Positions 9,874 to 20,935 are shown, counted from the stretch's first letter. The stretch: DNA of 64,000 nucleotides from Conchocele bisecta (GCA_029237695.1 CM055265.1:73075912-73139911), one strand, 5' to 3'. Notes: a model not told the origin generated them from the letters alone. Numbers and translations: made by a program.

Positions 9874-9943
9874 ATAGAGCAATCCATTGCCTATAAAGCG
9901 GAAGAGTGCGGATAGTGTAGCCACAGATTAGCCTGCGCATCAA

Positions 9944-10052
9944 CGGTGTGTCTACCATGTTGTAGTGTAGTTTCCGGCACAAATTGCAGACCATGACACA
10001 CATTGTCTGCAATTTGTGCCGGAAACTACACTTCAACATGGTAGACACACCG
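9944..10052. repeat. Near-perfect 109-bp palindrome
   Basis: CGGTGTGTCTACCATGTTG at the left is mirrored by CAACATGGTAGACACACCG at the right. The inner arms TTGCAGACCATG-type sequence and GTTTCCGGCACAAATTGCAG also pair. No flanking duplication recognised. Confidence 0.85.
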
Positions 10053-10334
10053 TAACAGAGAAATCGGAAAATGTCATAAAACGAGTCATATCCTACATGT
10101 AGAAAGCGGACACGTTCCACGGATCATGTAGACTGCAGTTACTAGATATCAGTCCAGCAATAAGGGCAAGAAATGTGTTTGTTAACGAGACAGCCATTGT
10201 ATCACGCTCTCGCACTTCAAAAAGCACGTGCAAAAGCGGTCATCTTTGCAAGTGACATATTCGGAATATAGGTTGTCATGGGTATTGTGAGCGTGCTCGA
10301 TAAAATTAATGTCAATACTGCGTCTGTATCAGAT

Positions 10335-11498
10335 CACAGGTGGAAGACTCGGACCTTTGACACAAAAAAAAATGCCTATTAAAAAAAATCCCATTACCCC
10401 ACCCACTTGGTCTCGTACAGTACATAACGTTAATTCAAGGTGAGCATAAATAGCGCTATTATAGAAAGAGCCCTCTTTTTTCCGGCTCGCACAAACACAA
10501 TAAACATCGATTAAATGTATGAAATATGTCTCTGGCAATCGATGAAGGTATTAGGTGTGTGAATATACTCACTTCAAATCGCTGTTTCAAGTATTTATTG
10601 AGTTATTCGCGTTTTGATTACCCCATCCAAAGCGAAAGTTGCGTGTACGAAAGAATCTCACACAGAATCGGAGGCCGTCCGGCTGGATTATCGGTCATAT
10701 TTGGCCGATAGCTGATCGCCAGCTCAAACTAAAGTCGTGCACCATGATCATATACATTAGAGACTCCAACCATACAAAGTTCGTCCAATTGTGATCGTTC
10801 GCCGATCTAAAAAACACTTTTTTCTATAATTTCGTTCATTATCTGGAACTGGGTCAATGCACTATCTTCCATAATACAACCACCGAAGCGTCTATGTAAG
10901 AACATCTCTGATTGGTTAAACCTAAAAATAGATGCGAGGACTTTCCCTTTTCAGGGTTTCCGGAAGACATAATCTGATAGTACGCGAATCATGAAAGAAA
11001 GTCAATAAAATTAGAAAAAAGTGTTTTTTAGATCGGCGAACGATCACAATTGGACGAACTTTGTATGGTTGGAGTCTCTAATGTATATGATCATGGTGCA
11101 CGACTTTAGTTTGAGCTGGCGATCAGCTATCGGCCAAATATGACCGATAATCCAGCCGGACGGCCTCCGATTCTGTGTGAGATTCTTTCGTACACGCAAC
11201 TTTCGCTTTGGATGGGGTAATCAAAACGCGAATAACTCAATAAATACTTGAAACAACGATTTGAAGTGAGTATATTCACACACCTAATACCTTCATCGAT
11301 TGCAAGAGACATATTTCATACATTTAATCGATGTTTATTGTGTTTGTGCGAGCCGGAAAAAAGAGGGCTCTTTCTATAATAGCGCTATTTATGCTCACCT
11401 TGAATTAACGTTATGTACTGTGACCAAGTGGGTGGGGTAATGGGATTTTTTTTAATAGGCATTTTTTTGGTGTCATAGGTCCGAGTCTTCCACCTGTG
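10335..11498. mobile_element. Family G giant hairpin element G1, 1164 bp
   Basis: TATCAGAT is duplicated exactly at 10327-10334 and 11499-11506. The arms (about 10335-10834 and 11011-11498) start CACAGGTGGAAGACTC and are almost identical in reverse, differing at a few bases and one 3-base gap; the same 61-residue reading frame occurs on opposite strands. The loop is 10835-11010. The 8-bp duplication points to hAT or a similar superfamily (inference). No coding region. Confidence 0.92.
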
Positions 11499-11506
11499 TA
11501 TCAGAT

Positions 11507-11763
11507 ACGAGCAATATTGCTGATAATGTCGTGCAAGCAGTGAATGATGAATCAAGCTGACACTTACATACTGTCGTAGCATCGCTACATTACATATTGG
11601 AAACATGTATACGTTGTCTACACCGTATCACGGAGATTCTTCACCGTATCACAATTACGACTCCAGGTAGTGTGGTTCCTTTGCAAATCTATGGAACGTC
11701 AAATCTACACAAACTCAAATAATTGTTGCTCGCTCTACATATTTAATGCTAGCTCCAAATAGT
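11507..11763. other. Low-copy stretch
   Basis: Contains a short direct repeat ACCGTATCAC (about 11621 and 11643) but no gene or element end that I recognise. Confidence 0.4.
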
Positions 11764-12320
11764 TAGCTATTAAACACATTAAATCTAAAAAATATTTAAA
11801 AGTAAATACTTTTTCATCAATAACAAAAATGTCACCCTCCCCAAAAAATGTTGTTTCATGAAATTCCATGAAATGTTGATTTTATTACGAAAAAAAGATT
11901 TTCCTATGGGAATTTAACATGGGGAGTCAATTTCCAAAACTTTTGTTTTTTGATCCTGAAGGATCCTGAAGGATCAAAAAATGATTTTTTTTGGAAATTG
12001 ACTCCGAAACCTGGCGAAACCTGGTGAGATACCTTGAACTAAGAAAACAAACGTTACTTTTTGAAAATCGATCCACAAATAAAAAAAATATTTTAAAAAA
12101 ATCTATTTTTAGCCCCCATGTTCAAGTTAAATTCCCATAGGAAAATCTTTTTTTCGCAATAAAATCCATATTTGATGAAATTTCATCAAATATATTTTTT
12201 TGGGGATGGTGACTTTTTTGTCATTGATAAAAAAAGTACTTTCTTTTTAAATATTTTTTAGATTTAATGTGTTTAATAGCCAAAAGTCCGTCGGCAGAAA
12301 AACGTGGAACAAACAGTAGG
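11764..12320. mobile_element. Family M hairpin element
   Basis: The edges pair: GCTATTAAACACATTAAATC against GATTTAATGTGTTTAATAGC. Inner arms GATTTTCCTATGGGAATTTA and AAATTCCCATAGGAAAATC also pair. The apex has the tandem GATCCTGAAGGATCCTGAAG. A related half copy is at 28323-28689. Confidence 0.8.
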
Positions 12321-12427
12321 TGTCTGTGTTTTGCAACCGTGATCATACTGTATCAATAGTGTCGGATTTAGTATACAGTGCAAACTCACAATGAAACTCG
12401 CCGGAATGTTCTGGGCCTCCGGTTTAA

Positions 12428-12763
12428 AGGTACATGCCCACTCAGTAGGCACAATAGACGATAACCGTGTTCCATAACATGTTAACGTACATTGCTATTT
12501 ATTATCTGTATTTATTTGTTGATGAGCAATGATCATACTTTATAATCTGTCGAAAATATTATTTTGTTCATGTGACTCATCAGTAAAATATATATTACCA
12601 AATGATTATATCTGTATACCAGTAGCGGGCACTCATAATATTTAGAACTGGTGGAATAGTAACACAATTATTGTGTCAAAATTCCACCAGTTCTATGAAT
12701 TATACATTTTTTTATTCAATTCCTATAAAGAACAAGTTCTGCCTACTGAGTGGACATGTACCT
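12428..12763. mobile_element. Family F MITE, shortened copy
   Basis: TTAA (12424-12427) precedes AGGTACATGCCC and TTAA (12764-12767) follows TGGACATGTACCT. An extra inner palindrome, GAACTGGTGGAATAGTAACA against its reverse, lies at 12648-12696. The right TTAA is shared with the next element. Confidence 0.85.
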
Positions 12764-12767
12764 TTAA

Positions 12768-12981
12768 CCTTTAAACCGCTACACACAACAATTTTCGTCT
12801 GCTGTTGCTTTTATATCTTGCCTTATTTCTCAATAAACATGGTTTGACGGCACATTCTGAAGAGCTGTCAAAGCATGTTGTAAATTATTCTAAAGTGTTG
12901 TCAAAGCATGTTTTTAATGATAAAAATGGAAAATAGAAAATAAACAGCAGACGACAAAAAATTAAGATAGCGGTGTAAGGG
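12768..12981. mobile_element. Family C MITE abutting F
   Basis: Its left TTAA (12764-12767) is the right TTAA of the preceding F copy; the right TTAA is 12982-12985. It contains TTTCGTCTGCTGTTGC and CAGCAGACGAC, and a duplicated TGTCAAAGCATGTT near the centre. Confidence 0.85.
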
Positions 12982-13012
12982 TTAATGTGGTTCCACTGCA
13001 TCTAGTCAAACG

Positions 13013-13620
13013 GTGCAGTCCAATCATACAACGCCGCTGTCATTTATAAATTGGACAGACCAGCAAAACCGAAATTGTGTGTATTATTGTCTGGTCCACC
13101 AGTCTGGCAACGAAATTGTTCCTAACCAAAACAGACGAAAGCATGGCCTTATTGCTCCCTGTAGACCCGACTCAGTCTACGAGATATGGATACGAGCACG
13201 GATCCGTAGAAATATGATTCGATGTAAAGGCTATTGGCACGGTATGTATGTACATGGTAGCCTTTGTAACAAACGGCCTCCATGCTGGATTATCCGTAAA
13301 ATCCAACGAACGGCCAGTGTAGACCTCCGGTCTCCGGTCTACACTGACCGTTGGAGATTTCGGATAGTTGTATACACGCCTTGATGTGTGCTTTTCCAAT
13401 ATGGGCAATGGTCCTTGTCGGAGTTTATTCATTTAAGTGCACCAACAAAGCAGTAACTGGCAAATAATCATAGAGTAAAAAATGAATATTGTACGCCGGA
13501 GTGGGCATTTATGGGCGGCGGGCTGATAAAACGGTCCCAACTGTTTATATAACCATAGTAACGAGTACCTAATGGAAATTCTGCTACTTGTAGGTACTCA
13601 ATATTGCATACAGTCGATAT
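13013..13620. repeat. Low-copy DNA with a palindrome at 13287-13365
   Basis: CAGTGTAGACC..GGTCTACACTG is the centre of an imperfect hairpin whose arms extend to ATCCGTAAAATCC and GATTTCGGAT. The 123-residue plus-strand ORF spans this hairpin and has no recognisable domain, so I do not call a gene. Confidence 0.5.
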
Positions 13621-13634
13621 TGGAACTATCAGAA

Positions 13635-13775
13635 TAGTGTATTTTGATATCAGGTTTATCAGGTGATGTTATATTAGGAAAGGCGTAGAAATTCCGAGTC
13701 TGGCCGAGGAATTCCTACCGTTTCTAAGCTGAGCCTGACAAACTTGTTACTAAAAGACACTAATATGGTATTTTA
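13635..13775. mobile_element. Family I terminal hairpin, partial
   Basis: TAGTGTATTTTGATATCAGG, AATTCCGAG..GAGGAATTCCTACCG and ACAAACTTGTTACTAAAAGA match the terminal hairpin of the two full I copies. Confidence 0.6.
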
Positions 13776-13854
13776 TAACCCAACTCTCTATATAAGTTGA
13801 TATTCCATAGTTTTTACTAATTCCCTGGGTTTTGATGTGCCGTCTGGGCAATAG

Positions 13855-14203
13855 TTCCGCGTGTTCCGCGTGCCCGGTCAATAGTCAAAACTATTTCACC
13901 CCTGACGTCATGATATTTGTAGAAAAGTACGTCATAAAATTATTCAAAGTAATTTAGATCGGTCAGTCGAAACGCCCCGCCAAATTTACGTTCATTGTGT
14001 CACATACACTTTACATGTTGAGTAATAAAACATTTATCTCATGGTCATTCGGGGAACAGTCAAACATATTGGCCCTTGGTACTGTGGACGACCCGAGGCA
14101 CTATTGCCCTCAGCCTTCGGCCTCAGGGCAATAGTATATCGGGTCGTCCAGAGTACACAGTTCGGTGCAATAGTTTTGACTATTCCCCGAATGACCATGA
14201 AAT
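13855..14203. mobile_element. Family Q element with a large hairpin
   Basis: The 14028-14203 part is a palindrome: ATCTCATGGTCATTCGGGGA faces CCCCGAATGACCATGA, and TATTGCCCTCAGCC..GGGCAATA forms the tip. Sequence upstream (GGGCAATAGTTCCGCG, TGACGTCATG) may belong to it. A left-arm fragment recurs at 28022-28100. Confidence 0.65.
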
Positions 14204-14245
14204 AAATGTATGCTCTTTATCATGTAACGTTTTATGCTAGATCAT

Positions 14246-14603
14246 TATAGGAATGAATTGCCTTTTTGTGGAATTTATCGGGGTATAAACTTGGAAAAGT
14301 CGCGGGAATACTGGACGAAGGCCGGAAGGCCTCGTCCAGTATTCCAGCGACTTTTCCAAGTTTATATCCCCGACAAATTCCACAAAAATGCCATTCATTC
14401 CTTATAATTCCAGCATTTGAAATAAATTCATCAAGAAAATGTGCTTATTTTCCGTTTTCTTAAGAATTATTTTAGCTGCGCCTCACGGTTACGGAAAATA
14501 GTTTGGCGTGGGAGTTTACTGGGATATATATTTTGGACAGAGACTTGCTACGGGCCAATCAAATGTTAGGGAATTGTGTAAATATTTTTGTGCTGGAATT
14601 ATA
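14246..14603 (+). mobile_element. Family L element
   Basis: It begins with a 155-bp hairpin (ATAAACTTGGAAAAGTCGCG..CGCGACTTTTCCAAGTTTAT-like arms, apex GGCCGGAAGGCC). A tail bounded by the inverted pair AATTCCAGCA (about 14389) and TGCTGGAATT (about 14591) follows. Five copies in the window: here, 16338, 27662 (reverse), 45407, 54345 (reverse). Confidence 0.9.
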
Positions 14604-16337
14604 GACAAATATGGCACGGTTTGTGTACTCTAACGTCATCCGGTAACGTCATATGACGCCGATCGATCGACGAATGTAACGTCAGAGATAGTCATTGCAT
14701 GATATGACAGTTTGTTAACAGGCAGCGTGTATTCGGACAATGCATAGCTAGTTACCTGACACACACACATGTCATTACTGTATCGGTAACCGTGGTCGGT
14801 TTGATCGGTATGATCGATGGATATGCTGTACATCATAGGTACGCAATACTATAGACACAAAATGTCTACCCCGCTCCATACTTCTCGCGGGGGTAGCAAT
14901 TTAACCCCATCTCTTTAATGTAATGCATGAAAGAATGATTTTAGCAATCGGTTATCCAGCTTGTTTGATATGTTAGCGATATAAAACTGTCAAAACGGTA
15001 TCATTAAATTATTAATAAAGAACATACACATGAGAAACTGGTTGTGTCAAGGTATTTATCTGACATTTAATTTACATGTATATCTTGTACATTTGAAAGC
15101 TTCATTTCGTTATGTTGAATTTTGAACAACAACTAGAGAAAAGATGGCTTCAATGGGAAAAGGAGTTCTCTGTTCTATTATATTTGGCAATTTACTAGTT
15201 CTACATCAAATAGTATTTGTTTAAAGGTATAAATTATACAGTTTACTAAATATTTACCTGTTTGGGTATGCACATCTGTTGCTCACATTTGTTGAATGGG
15301 TTAAATTGTAGCCGTATCGAAGGCGACTTATTGTTAGGTTAGCAGCTAAACCCTGGTTGACAGTTTAGAGTAGACTAAACAAGATACAAGTTTCAGTTTC
15401 TTTATTATTTCTATCACGATTGTTTGTCAGGATGGCATTACACTGTAGTACTATAGCAGTAGCCGAAATGTTAGCGGCTGGAAGCATCTACAACAACAAC
15501 AACTAATGACGAACGAAGTTTTAGTGAAAGTGAAAGTTCTGAGCGTTGGTCTGCTCTTTGTGACCGAAGTGACCGAAGTGAGAATCTGTGTTGCGTCATT
15601 CCTTATATAGACGCTGGATATGACAGTCAGCCATTTCATGAGCGTTGACTGTCAAATTTCCTCCATCTTGGATTTGAAAGTCACGTTTTTAGGCTTTAGA
15701 CTAGAAATACAGCGTAGATAGCTAAGATATCGTGACGTTCAGATGTCCAGATGATTCTACATGTAAAAATACATCAGGTAAGTGTAAAGTTGTGAAGATA
15801 AACAAGCATTTAATGAGTGACCGCCAAACAGAAAGGCTGCGTGAGTTGACAGTCAAATAATGGCGGTCAAGAAACTTTGTGATTAGAATAATGGAGATAT
15901 TATGACGTCTGAGATATGATCACCTATGCAAATACTTAGGATGAGGGTTCAACTACCAACATATGTAGGTATAACACCATGGTAAAGAAGATCCAGCACA
16001 AACTGGCCCAATAAAGATGGTCACGTGACCTCCACAGAAGTGTCAATCCATGTAAACAGTGAACAAGGGCCATTCCATTTCATTCTGTTGTGATTCAAAC
16101 GGCAGAATGTGAATAGTATGGCTTATTTAGCAGTTATGTAGTTCATCACCCAAAATATGCATCACTGTGAATGTGCTTATTAATAAAGTATTAGCAGTCA
16201 AAAAAAAGGTAATAAATCTGATCAAATTGTAAGGATCATTTCCTTACATTATTATACTACATGTACTGACATACGATCGAGACAAAATAGAGAACAAGAC
16301 ACCCACAAGAGACATATTAACCCACGCACAGAAAAAA
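14604..16337. other. Low-copy stretch, 1.7 kb
   Basis: Fewest repeats in the first third of the window. Fragments seen: ACAGGCAGCGTGTATTCGG (about 14717, also near 35500) and CCCCGCTCCATACTTCTCGC (about 14870, also near 18802). GACTGTCAAATTTCCTCCAT (15648) faces TTGACAGTCAAATAATGG (15846), perhaps an old foldback. No exon identified. Confidence 0.4.
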
Positions 16338-16696
16338 CTATAGGAATGAATGGCCTTTTTGTGGAATTTATCGGGGTATAAACTTGGAAAAGTCGCGGGA
16401 ATACTGGACGAAGGCCGGAAGGCCTCGTCCTGTATTCCCGCGACTTTCCAAAGTTTATATCCCCGATAAATTCCACAAAAATGCCATTAATTCCTTATAA
16501 TTCCAGCATTTTAAATAAATTCATCAAGAAAATGTGTTTATTTTCCGTTTTCTTAAGAATTATTTTAACTGCGCCTGACGTTTACGGAAAGTAGTTCGGC
16601 GTGGGAGTTTGCTGGGATATACATTTTGGACAGAGACTTGTTACGGACCAATCAAATGTTAGGGAATTGTGTAAATATTTTTGTGCTGGAATTATA
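16338..16696 (+). mobile_element. Family L element
   Basis: Full-length match to 14246-14603, with apex GAAGGCCGGAAGGCCTCGTC and end GTGCTGGAATTATA. Confidence 0.9.
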
Positions 16697-17109
16697 TAAT
16701 GATAAACGCATGATACGCGCACAGCGATGGTCGCGGAGCCTTCAACCACAGGCGCCGCGGTCGGCATGGTGATAGGATAGTGTAATATACTGTTTTAGAC
16801 ATGTAGAAAACAAGATCAGTTGTAGTCAAAGTAGATATTTTCAAGGTCTCCAGCTTTAGTGTGCCTCAGTTTCGACTTCACCCGATTCAGTAAGTATTTC
16901 CTATAAAATCCAATTCATCCCAGTGCCTACGTACAGCTAAGACCCACATGCGCCTAATAAAACCGACAGATTATCAAAAAAAATTATACACACGGAGTCC
17001 GTACCAGCTTAAAAAACATCACACAAATCACCGGACTATGCCATATCGGACACGAGTCGTATCGTGCTTTCACTAAAATTATCAAGACTAAACTGAACAA
17101 ACCGAGTGT
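16697..17109. other. Low-copy stretch, no feature seen
   Basis: No repeat-family end and no convincing coding signal. Confidence 0.4.
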
Positions 17110-17765
17110 AGGACAAAATCACCCCTCCCGGACATAATCCCCCCATGATTTTTGACACAGGAGGACAAAATCCCCCCGTCTAAAATCACAGGTATGACAT
17201 AATCCCCCCATCAAATTCAAGGTAGGACAAAATCACCCCCCCCCCCCCCCCCCCCCATCATATTCAGTACTTTTATTTGCACAATAAACATCAAACATCA
17301 AGCACATTTAATGAAGTATTTTCAGTTGCACAATCAAACAAGCACATTTAATAAAGTATTTTCAGTTGCACAATAAATGTCAAACAAGAATATGTATGTA
17401 TCGTTTGTACATTTGTATACTGATGTCGGTCCCAAACCATATTGTTTTAGTGAAGAATTGCCATTTCAAAGAATTATTCGCCAAAACGATACTAGGTAAA
17501 TCCTGTAACAATCATTCATTTCTGTTTGTTTTAATAAAACGTAATCATCCTTAATCAACTACTTGAAAGAAATCAGGCAATTCAATTACCCTGATTACAG
17601 AGGATTAGAGGGTGAAATTTGAAAACCAATTAATGCAATGATTCTTTCAAAACATATTGATGGGGGGAGGGGGATTATGTCCTACCTGTGATTTTGTACG
17701 GGGGAGATTTCGTCCTACCTGCATTTTTGACGGGGGGGGGGGGGGGGGGGGTGGTTGTCCTCCTG
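17110..17765. mobile_element. Foldback element with GGACAAAATCCCCC arms
   Basis: The left arm (17110-17256) has tandem AGGACAAAATCCCCC blocks and ends in a C run. The right arm (17656-17765) has GGGGGATTATGTCCTACCTG and a G run at 17731-17751. The 380-bp spacer holds two direct copies of CACATTTAAT.AAGTATTTTC about 45 bp apart. Confidence 0.7.
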
Positions 17766-17870
17766 AAATATATGAAATAGAAAAAGAACTACTTCTTGAT
17801 AAACTGATCAACAATGTTTTATCAGATAATTCCAAATTATGTCATCATTTGAAACGATGCTAATACAAAG

Positions 17871-17903
17871 GAACGCCTCTAACCCGGATACCCTGGGAGC
17901 CAA
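17871..17903. mobile_element. Family B end fragment
   Basis: CGCCTCTAACCCGGATACCC-type sequence matches the left end of family B only. Confidence 0.45.
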
Positions 17904-18058
17904 TTGTCGGTCTGATTTTTCCCGCCATTTTCTAATCACCATTGGAGACCGGAATGACGTTATCACAACACCCAGCGATCGTCTTTGTCCGGATTGGCCT
18001 CGGGTGACGTATCGACCGCCATTATTACCATATTATTTGATCTACCAGACGTCTTTAA

Positions 18059-18253
18059 CACTCTGAATTCCGGGATCCTAAATTGTCGTCTGCTGGCGTT
18101 TCTATGTTATCCTCTTTCTCAATAAACATGGTTTGACAACACTTTAGAATCATTTCCATTGGAAATGATTCTAAAGTGTTGTCAAACCATTTTTATAAGA
18201 AAACTTGAGAGAGAAAAACCGCAGACGACAATTTGTATTCAGCATTGTAAGGG
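18059..18253. mobile_element. Family C hairpin MITE
   Basis: It follows TTAA (18055-18058) and ends AAGGGCTAA, one base from TTAA. The core is a perfect hairpin: TTAGAATCATTTCCATTGGA and its reverse complement, flanked by GACAACAC. Confidence 0.8.
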
Positions 18254-18497
18254 CTAATCCTTGTTTGACGTGTATGATATATATATTGCGTATTAAAATA
18301 GATCAAAGGATACGCCTGCGGATATTGATCTATTGATAGTTATATTCGTACATCTGCTTGATGAAATGGACATTTTCTCTTTCATACACAGTAGAAGCCG
18401 CGGATCCGCATGTTCGTCCGCACAATCAGACCTGCCTTTGCACAGTTACATGTAATTCATTTAATTTGTATTTATGTTTGCCTACTGCTCACTGGCA

Positions 18498-18648
18498 CCA
18501 TGTAACAGGTGTATGTCAAAATAAGTATGTTTCAATTATTGTCCACTCGGTGCTCTCTTTGACAATATGTCTCTACATAACCATATAGACAGTCAAAGAG
18601 AGAACTGACCGAAACATACTTATTTTCACACCCACTTGTTGCCTGGGG
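18498..18648. repeat. Imperfect palindrome, 150 bp
   Basis: AAAATAAGTATGTTTC and GAAACATACTTATTTT pair, as do GCTCTCTTTGAC and GTCAAAGAGAG. No family assignment. Confidence 0.7.
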
Positions 18649-18650
18649 GC

Positions 18651-19168
18651 CGTTTCACTAAACTTCGTACGATTAAAATGTTCGTATGTGCAAACTTATG
18701 ATAGTCTGATTATGTCACATTAACAATGTTTTCTTGTAAACGATTATTGGATTTACATTTATTGAGCATAGACTGCATATGCAGCCTTAGAAACGAAATT
18801 GCTACCCCGCTCCATACGTCTCGCGAGATAGATAACTTATCGGAGGCGAATTATTGTAGCTAATGCAGCCTATGCTCAATGAATGTAAATTCATCAATTG
18901 AAAGTTCCAGACGATCGTAAATTTGCACTTACGAACATTTTAGTCGTACGAAGTACTAAAATGTTCGTAAGTGCAAAATTATGATAGTCCGTAAATTTCA
19001 CATTAACATTGTTTTCTTGTAAATAATTATTGGATTTACATTTATTGAGCATAGGCTGCATATGCAGCCTATGCTCAATAAATTTAAATCCATAAATTGA
19101 CATTTACAGACGATCTTAAATTTGAACTTACGAACATTTTAGTGGTAAGAAGTTTAGTGAAACGGCCT
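18651..19168. mobile_element. Two fused family D hairpins
   Basis: Family D arms (GGGGGCCGTTTCACTAAACT, GTACGACTAAAATGTTCGTA, TTTATTGAGCATAGGCTGCA) occur twice head to tail and share one junction at CGTACGAAGTACTAAAATG (about 18946). The first hairpin carries 76 unrelated bases at its apex (18787-18862); the second apex is the normal GGCTGCATATGCAGCC. Confidence 0.85.
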
Positions 19169-19198
19169 GATCTGTTCATCATGTCTGGTGCCAGTATT

Positions 19199-19648
19199 CA
19201 AGGCGCGGGATAACGTGTTTCCGAACGTACTGACGTCATGCTTTTAGATGTGTTTACAGTAGATTGATTACCTTTAATATCTTTCTAATGGAATTACATA
19301 TTTTTTATGAAATATACCGCAGCAAATGCGGTACACGTTGCCCTTTATTGTATAGGCGGCTATAATCTCATAATTATGTCGTTTCGACGAAGAATCGGTT
19401 ACCGTAAATGTAAATAAAAAATAGAGCACTTGAATGTAAGAAATAAACGGTATTCGATTCTTTGTGAAAGGTATTGTAAATAACTTTTACAGCACCCATA
19501 AAACACATATGACATCGTATTTTGGTGCGCTACATATCATCAAAATGTTTGTTAGGAAGCGTTTAAAGACAATCTACTGTAAACATGACGTCACAGATTA
19601 CGTCACATCGGAAAATCGGGTTCAGAAACCACGTGATCCCACACCTTG
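19199..19648. mobile_element. Family K element, copy 1
   Basis: The ends CAAGGCGCGGGATAACGTG and CACGTGATCCCACACCTTG are imperfect reverse complements and resemble family J ends. GTATT lies just before the left end (19194-19198) and, after one extra C, just after the right end (19650-19654). The interior has GTTTACAGTAGATT..AATCTACTGTAAAC. No coding region. Confidence 0.7.
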
Positions 19649-19659
19649 CGTATTGCTGC

Positions 19660-19745
19660 TAGAGAATTAAGAACCTTAATGTCTTTCCTTGCATTTCGTT
19701 CCTTTGTTTCGACGCCGCGTAAATACGTTTCTACTCTTACAAACC
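19660..19745. mobile_element. H' fragment between two K copies
   Basis: TTTCGTTCCTTTGTTTCGAC followed by GCCGCGTAAATACGTTTCTA matches H'. The right flank of K copy 2 (GAACGTTATGTTCATT) also reads as H', so K2 probably inserted into it. Confidence 0.5.
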
Positions 19746-19750
19746 AACAT

Positions 19751-20402
19751 GAGGGTGTGAGATTACGTGGTTTCCGAACGACGTGATGTCATGCTTTTCA
19801 TATGTGTTTACAGTAGATTTCCTTTAATATCTTTCTAACGAAATGACGGACTCGTTATCAAACATAGCACAGCACATGCGGAACAGCTTGTCATTTATTG
19901 TACTGTTTGTGATAATCTCATACTTCGATTGTTTTGACGACGGACCTGGGGCCCGTTTCACTAAACTTCGTACGACTAAAATGTTCGTAAGCGGAAATTT
20001 AGGATCGTCTGGAAATTTCAATGGATGGATTTATATTTATTGAGCATAGGCTGCATGCAGCCTATGCTCAATAAATGTAAATCCAATAATTGTTTACAAG
20101 AAAACATTGTTAATGTGAAATTTACAGACTATCAAAAATTTGCACTTACGAACATTTTAGTCTTACGAAGCTTAGTGAAACGGACCCCTGTTACCGTCAA
20201 TGTCAATCAAACGCTAGAGCATTTGAAAGAAAGAAATAAACGGCACTCGACACATATGTCATCGTATATGAGGCGCTATACATACATATATCATCAAAGT
20301 ATGTTTGTTCGGAATATTCAAAAGCAAAGTTACCATAAAAATGGCGTCACAGATTACGTAGCGTCCGAATGTCGTTCGGAAATCACTTGATCCCATATCC
20401 TG
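19751..20402. mobile_element. Family K element, copy 2, split by D
   Basis: Diverged ends are GAGGGTGTGAGATTACGTGG and CACTTGATCCCATATCCTG; the flanking 5-mers are AACAT (19746-19750) and AACGT (20403-20407). It aligns with K copy 1 on both sides of the family D insertion. Confidence 0.7.
19948..20188. mobile_element. Family D hairpin nested in K
   Basis: Complete hairpin from GGGGCCCGTTTCACTAAACT to GTGAAACGGACCCC, apex AGGCTGCATGCAGCCT. K copy 1 reads ACGAAGAATCGGTTACCG where this copy has ACGACGGACCT, the D element, then GTTACCG. D is therefore younger than K here. Confidence 0.88.
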
Positions 20403-20527
20403 AACGTTATGTTCATTGTTTAGTCCGTTTCGTTGTTTCTTCTTAATATTCTTACGTTTCGTCTCTGTGCGGCATAGACACGAATAGAAGAGGCAATGTC
20501 CCTAACGCTCGGCAGCGTAAAGGGAAC
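20403..20527. mobile_element. H' fragment
   Basis: GTTATGTTCATTGTTTAGTC, TTACGTTTCGTCTCTGTGC and GGCATAGACACGAATA resemble H' blocks. Strongly diverged. Confidence 0.35.
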
Positions 20528-20908
20528 ACGCCCTTTTTTCTATCTCGTTCCCACGGCATAGAACCTCGTTACCACGAGTTAGCTATCTCGTTCCAATGAC
20601 ACAGCATCTCGTTCCCACGAGATATGATCTCTTTCCCACGACATAGTGAGCCAATTAAAATGTAGCATCAATGTCATTCAATAGGTGGAGTATATAATAC
20701 TATTATCTGCTATTTATTGGCTGATGTCGTCGTTCGAACGCGATGCCATATCGTGGGGACGAGATGCTATCTCGTGGGAATAAGATGCTATGTCGTGGGA
20801 ACGCGATGCTATGTCGTGGGAACGTGATCCTATCTCGTGGGAATAAGATGCTATGTCGTGGGAACGTTATCCTATCTCGTGGGAATAAGATGCTATGTCG
20901 TGAGAACC
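20528..20908. repeat. Inverted array of TCTCGTTCCCACGA units
   Basis: The left half repeats TCTCGTTCCCACGAGATA-like units. The right half (20745-20908) repeats ATGCTATGTCGTGGGAACG and ATCTCGTGGGAATAAG in the opposite sense, in units of about 19-24 bp. Structure parallels family O but the unit differs. The apparent MLSRGNKMLCRGN peptide is an artefact of repetition. Confidence 0.75.
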
Positions 20909-20935
20909 GCCGTATAACGACGTCACGGACACACT

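Noticed and set aside
10526..11312. Identical 61-residue ORFs on opposite strands
   Set aside because: They are mirror images in the two arms of hairpin G1, a consequence of the inverted repeat, not paired genes.
13013..13384. 123-codon plus-strand ORF
   Set aside because: It runs through a hairpin and shows no domain, no codon-like periodicity that I can see and no splice context.
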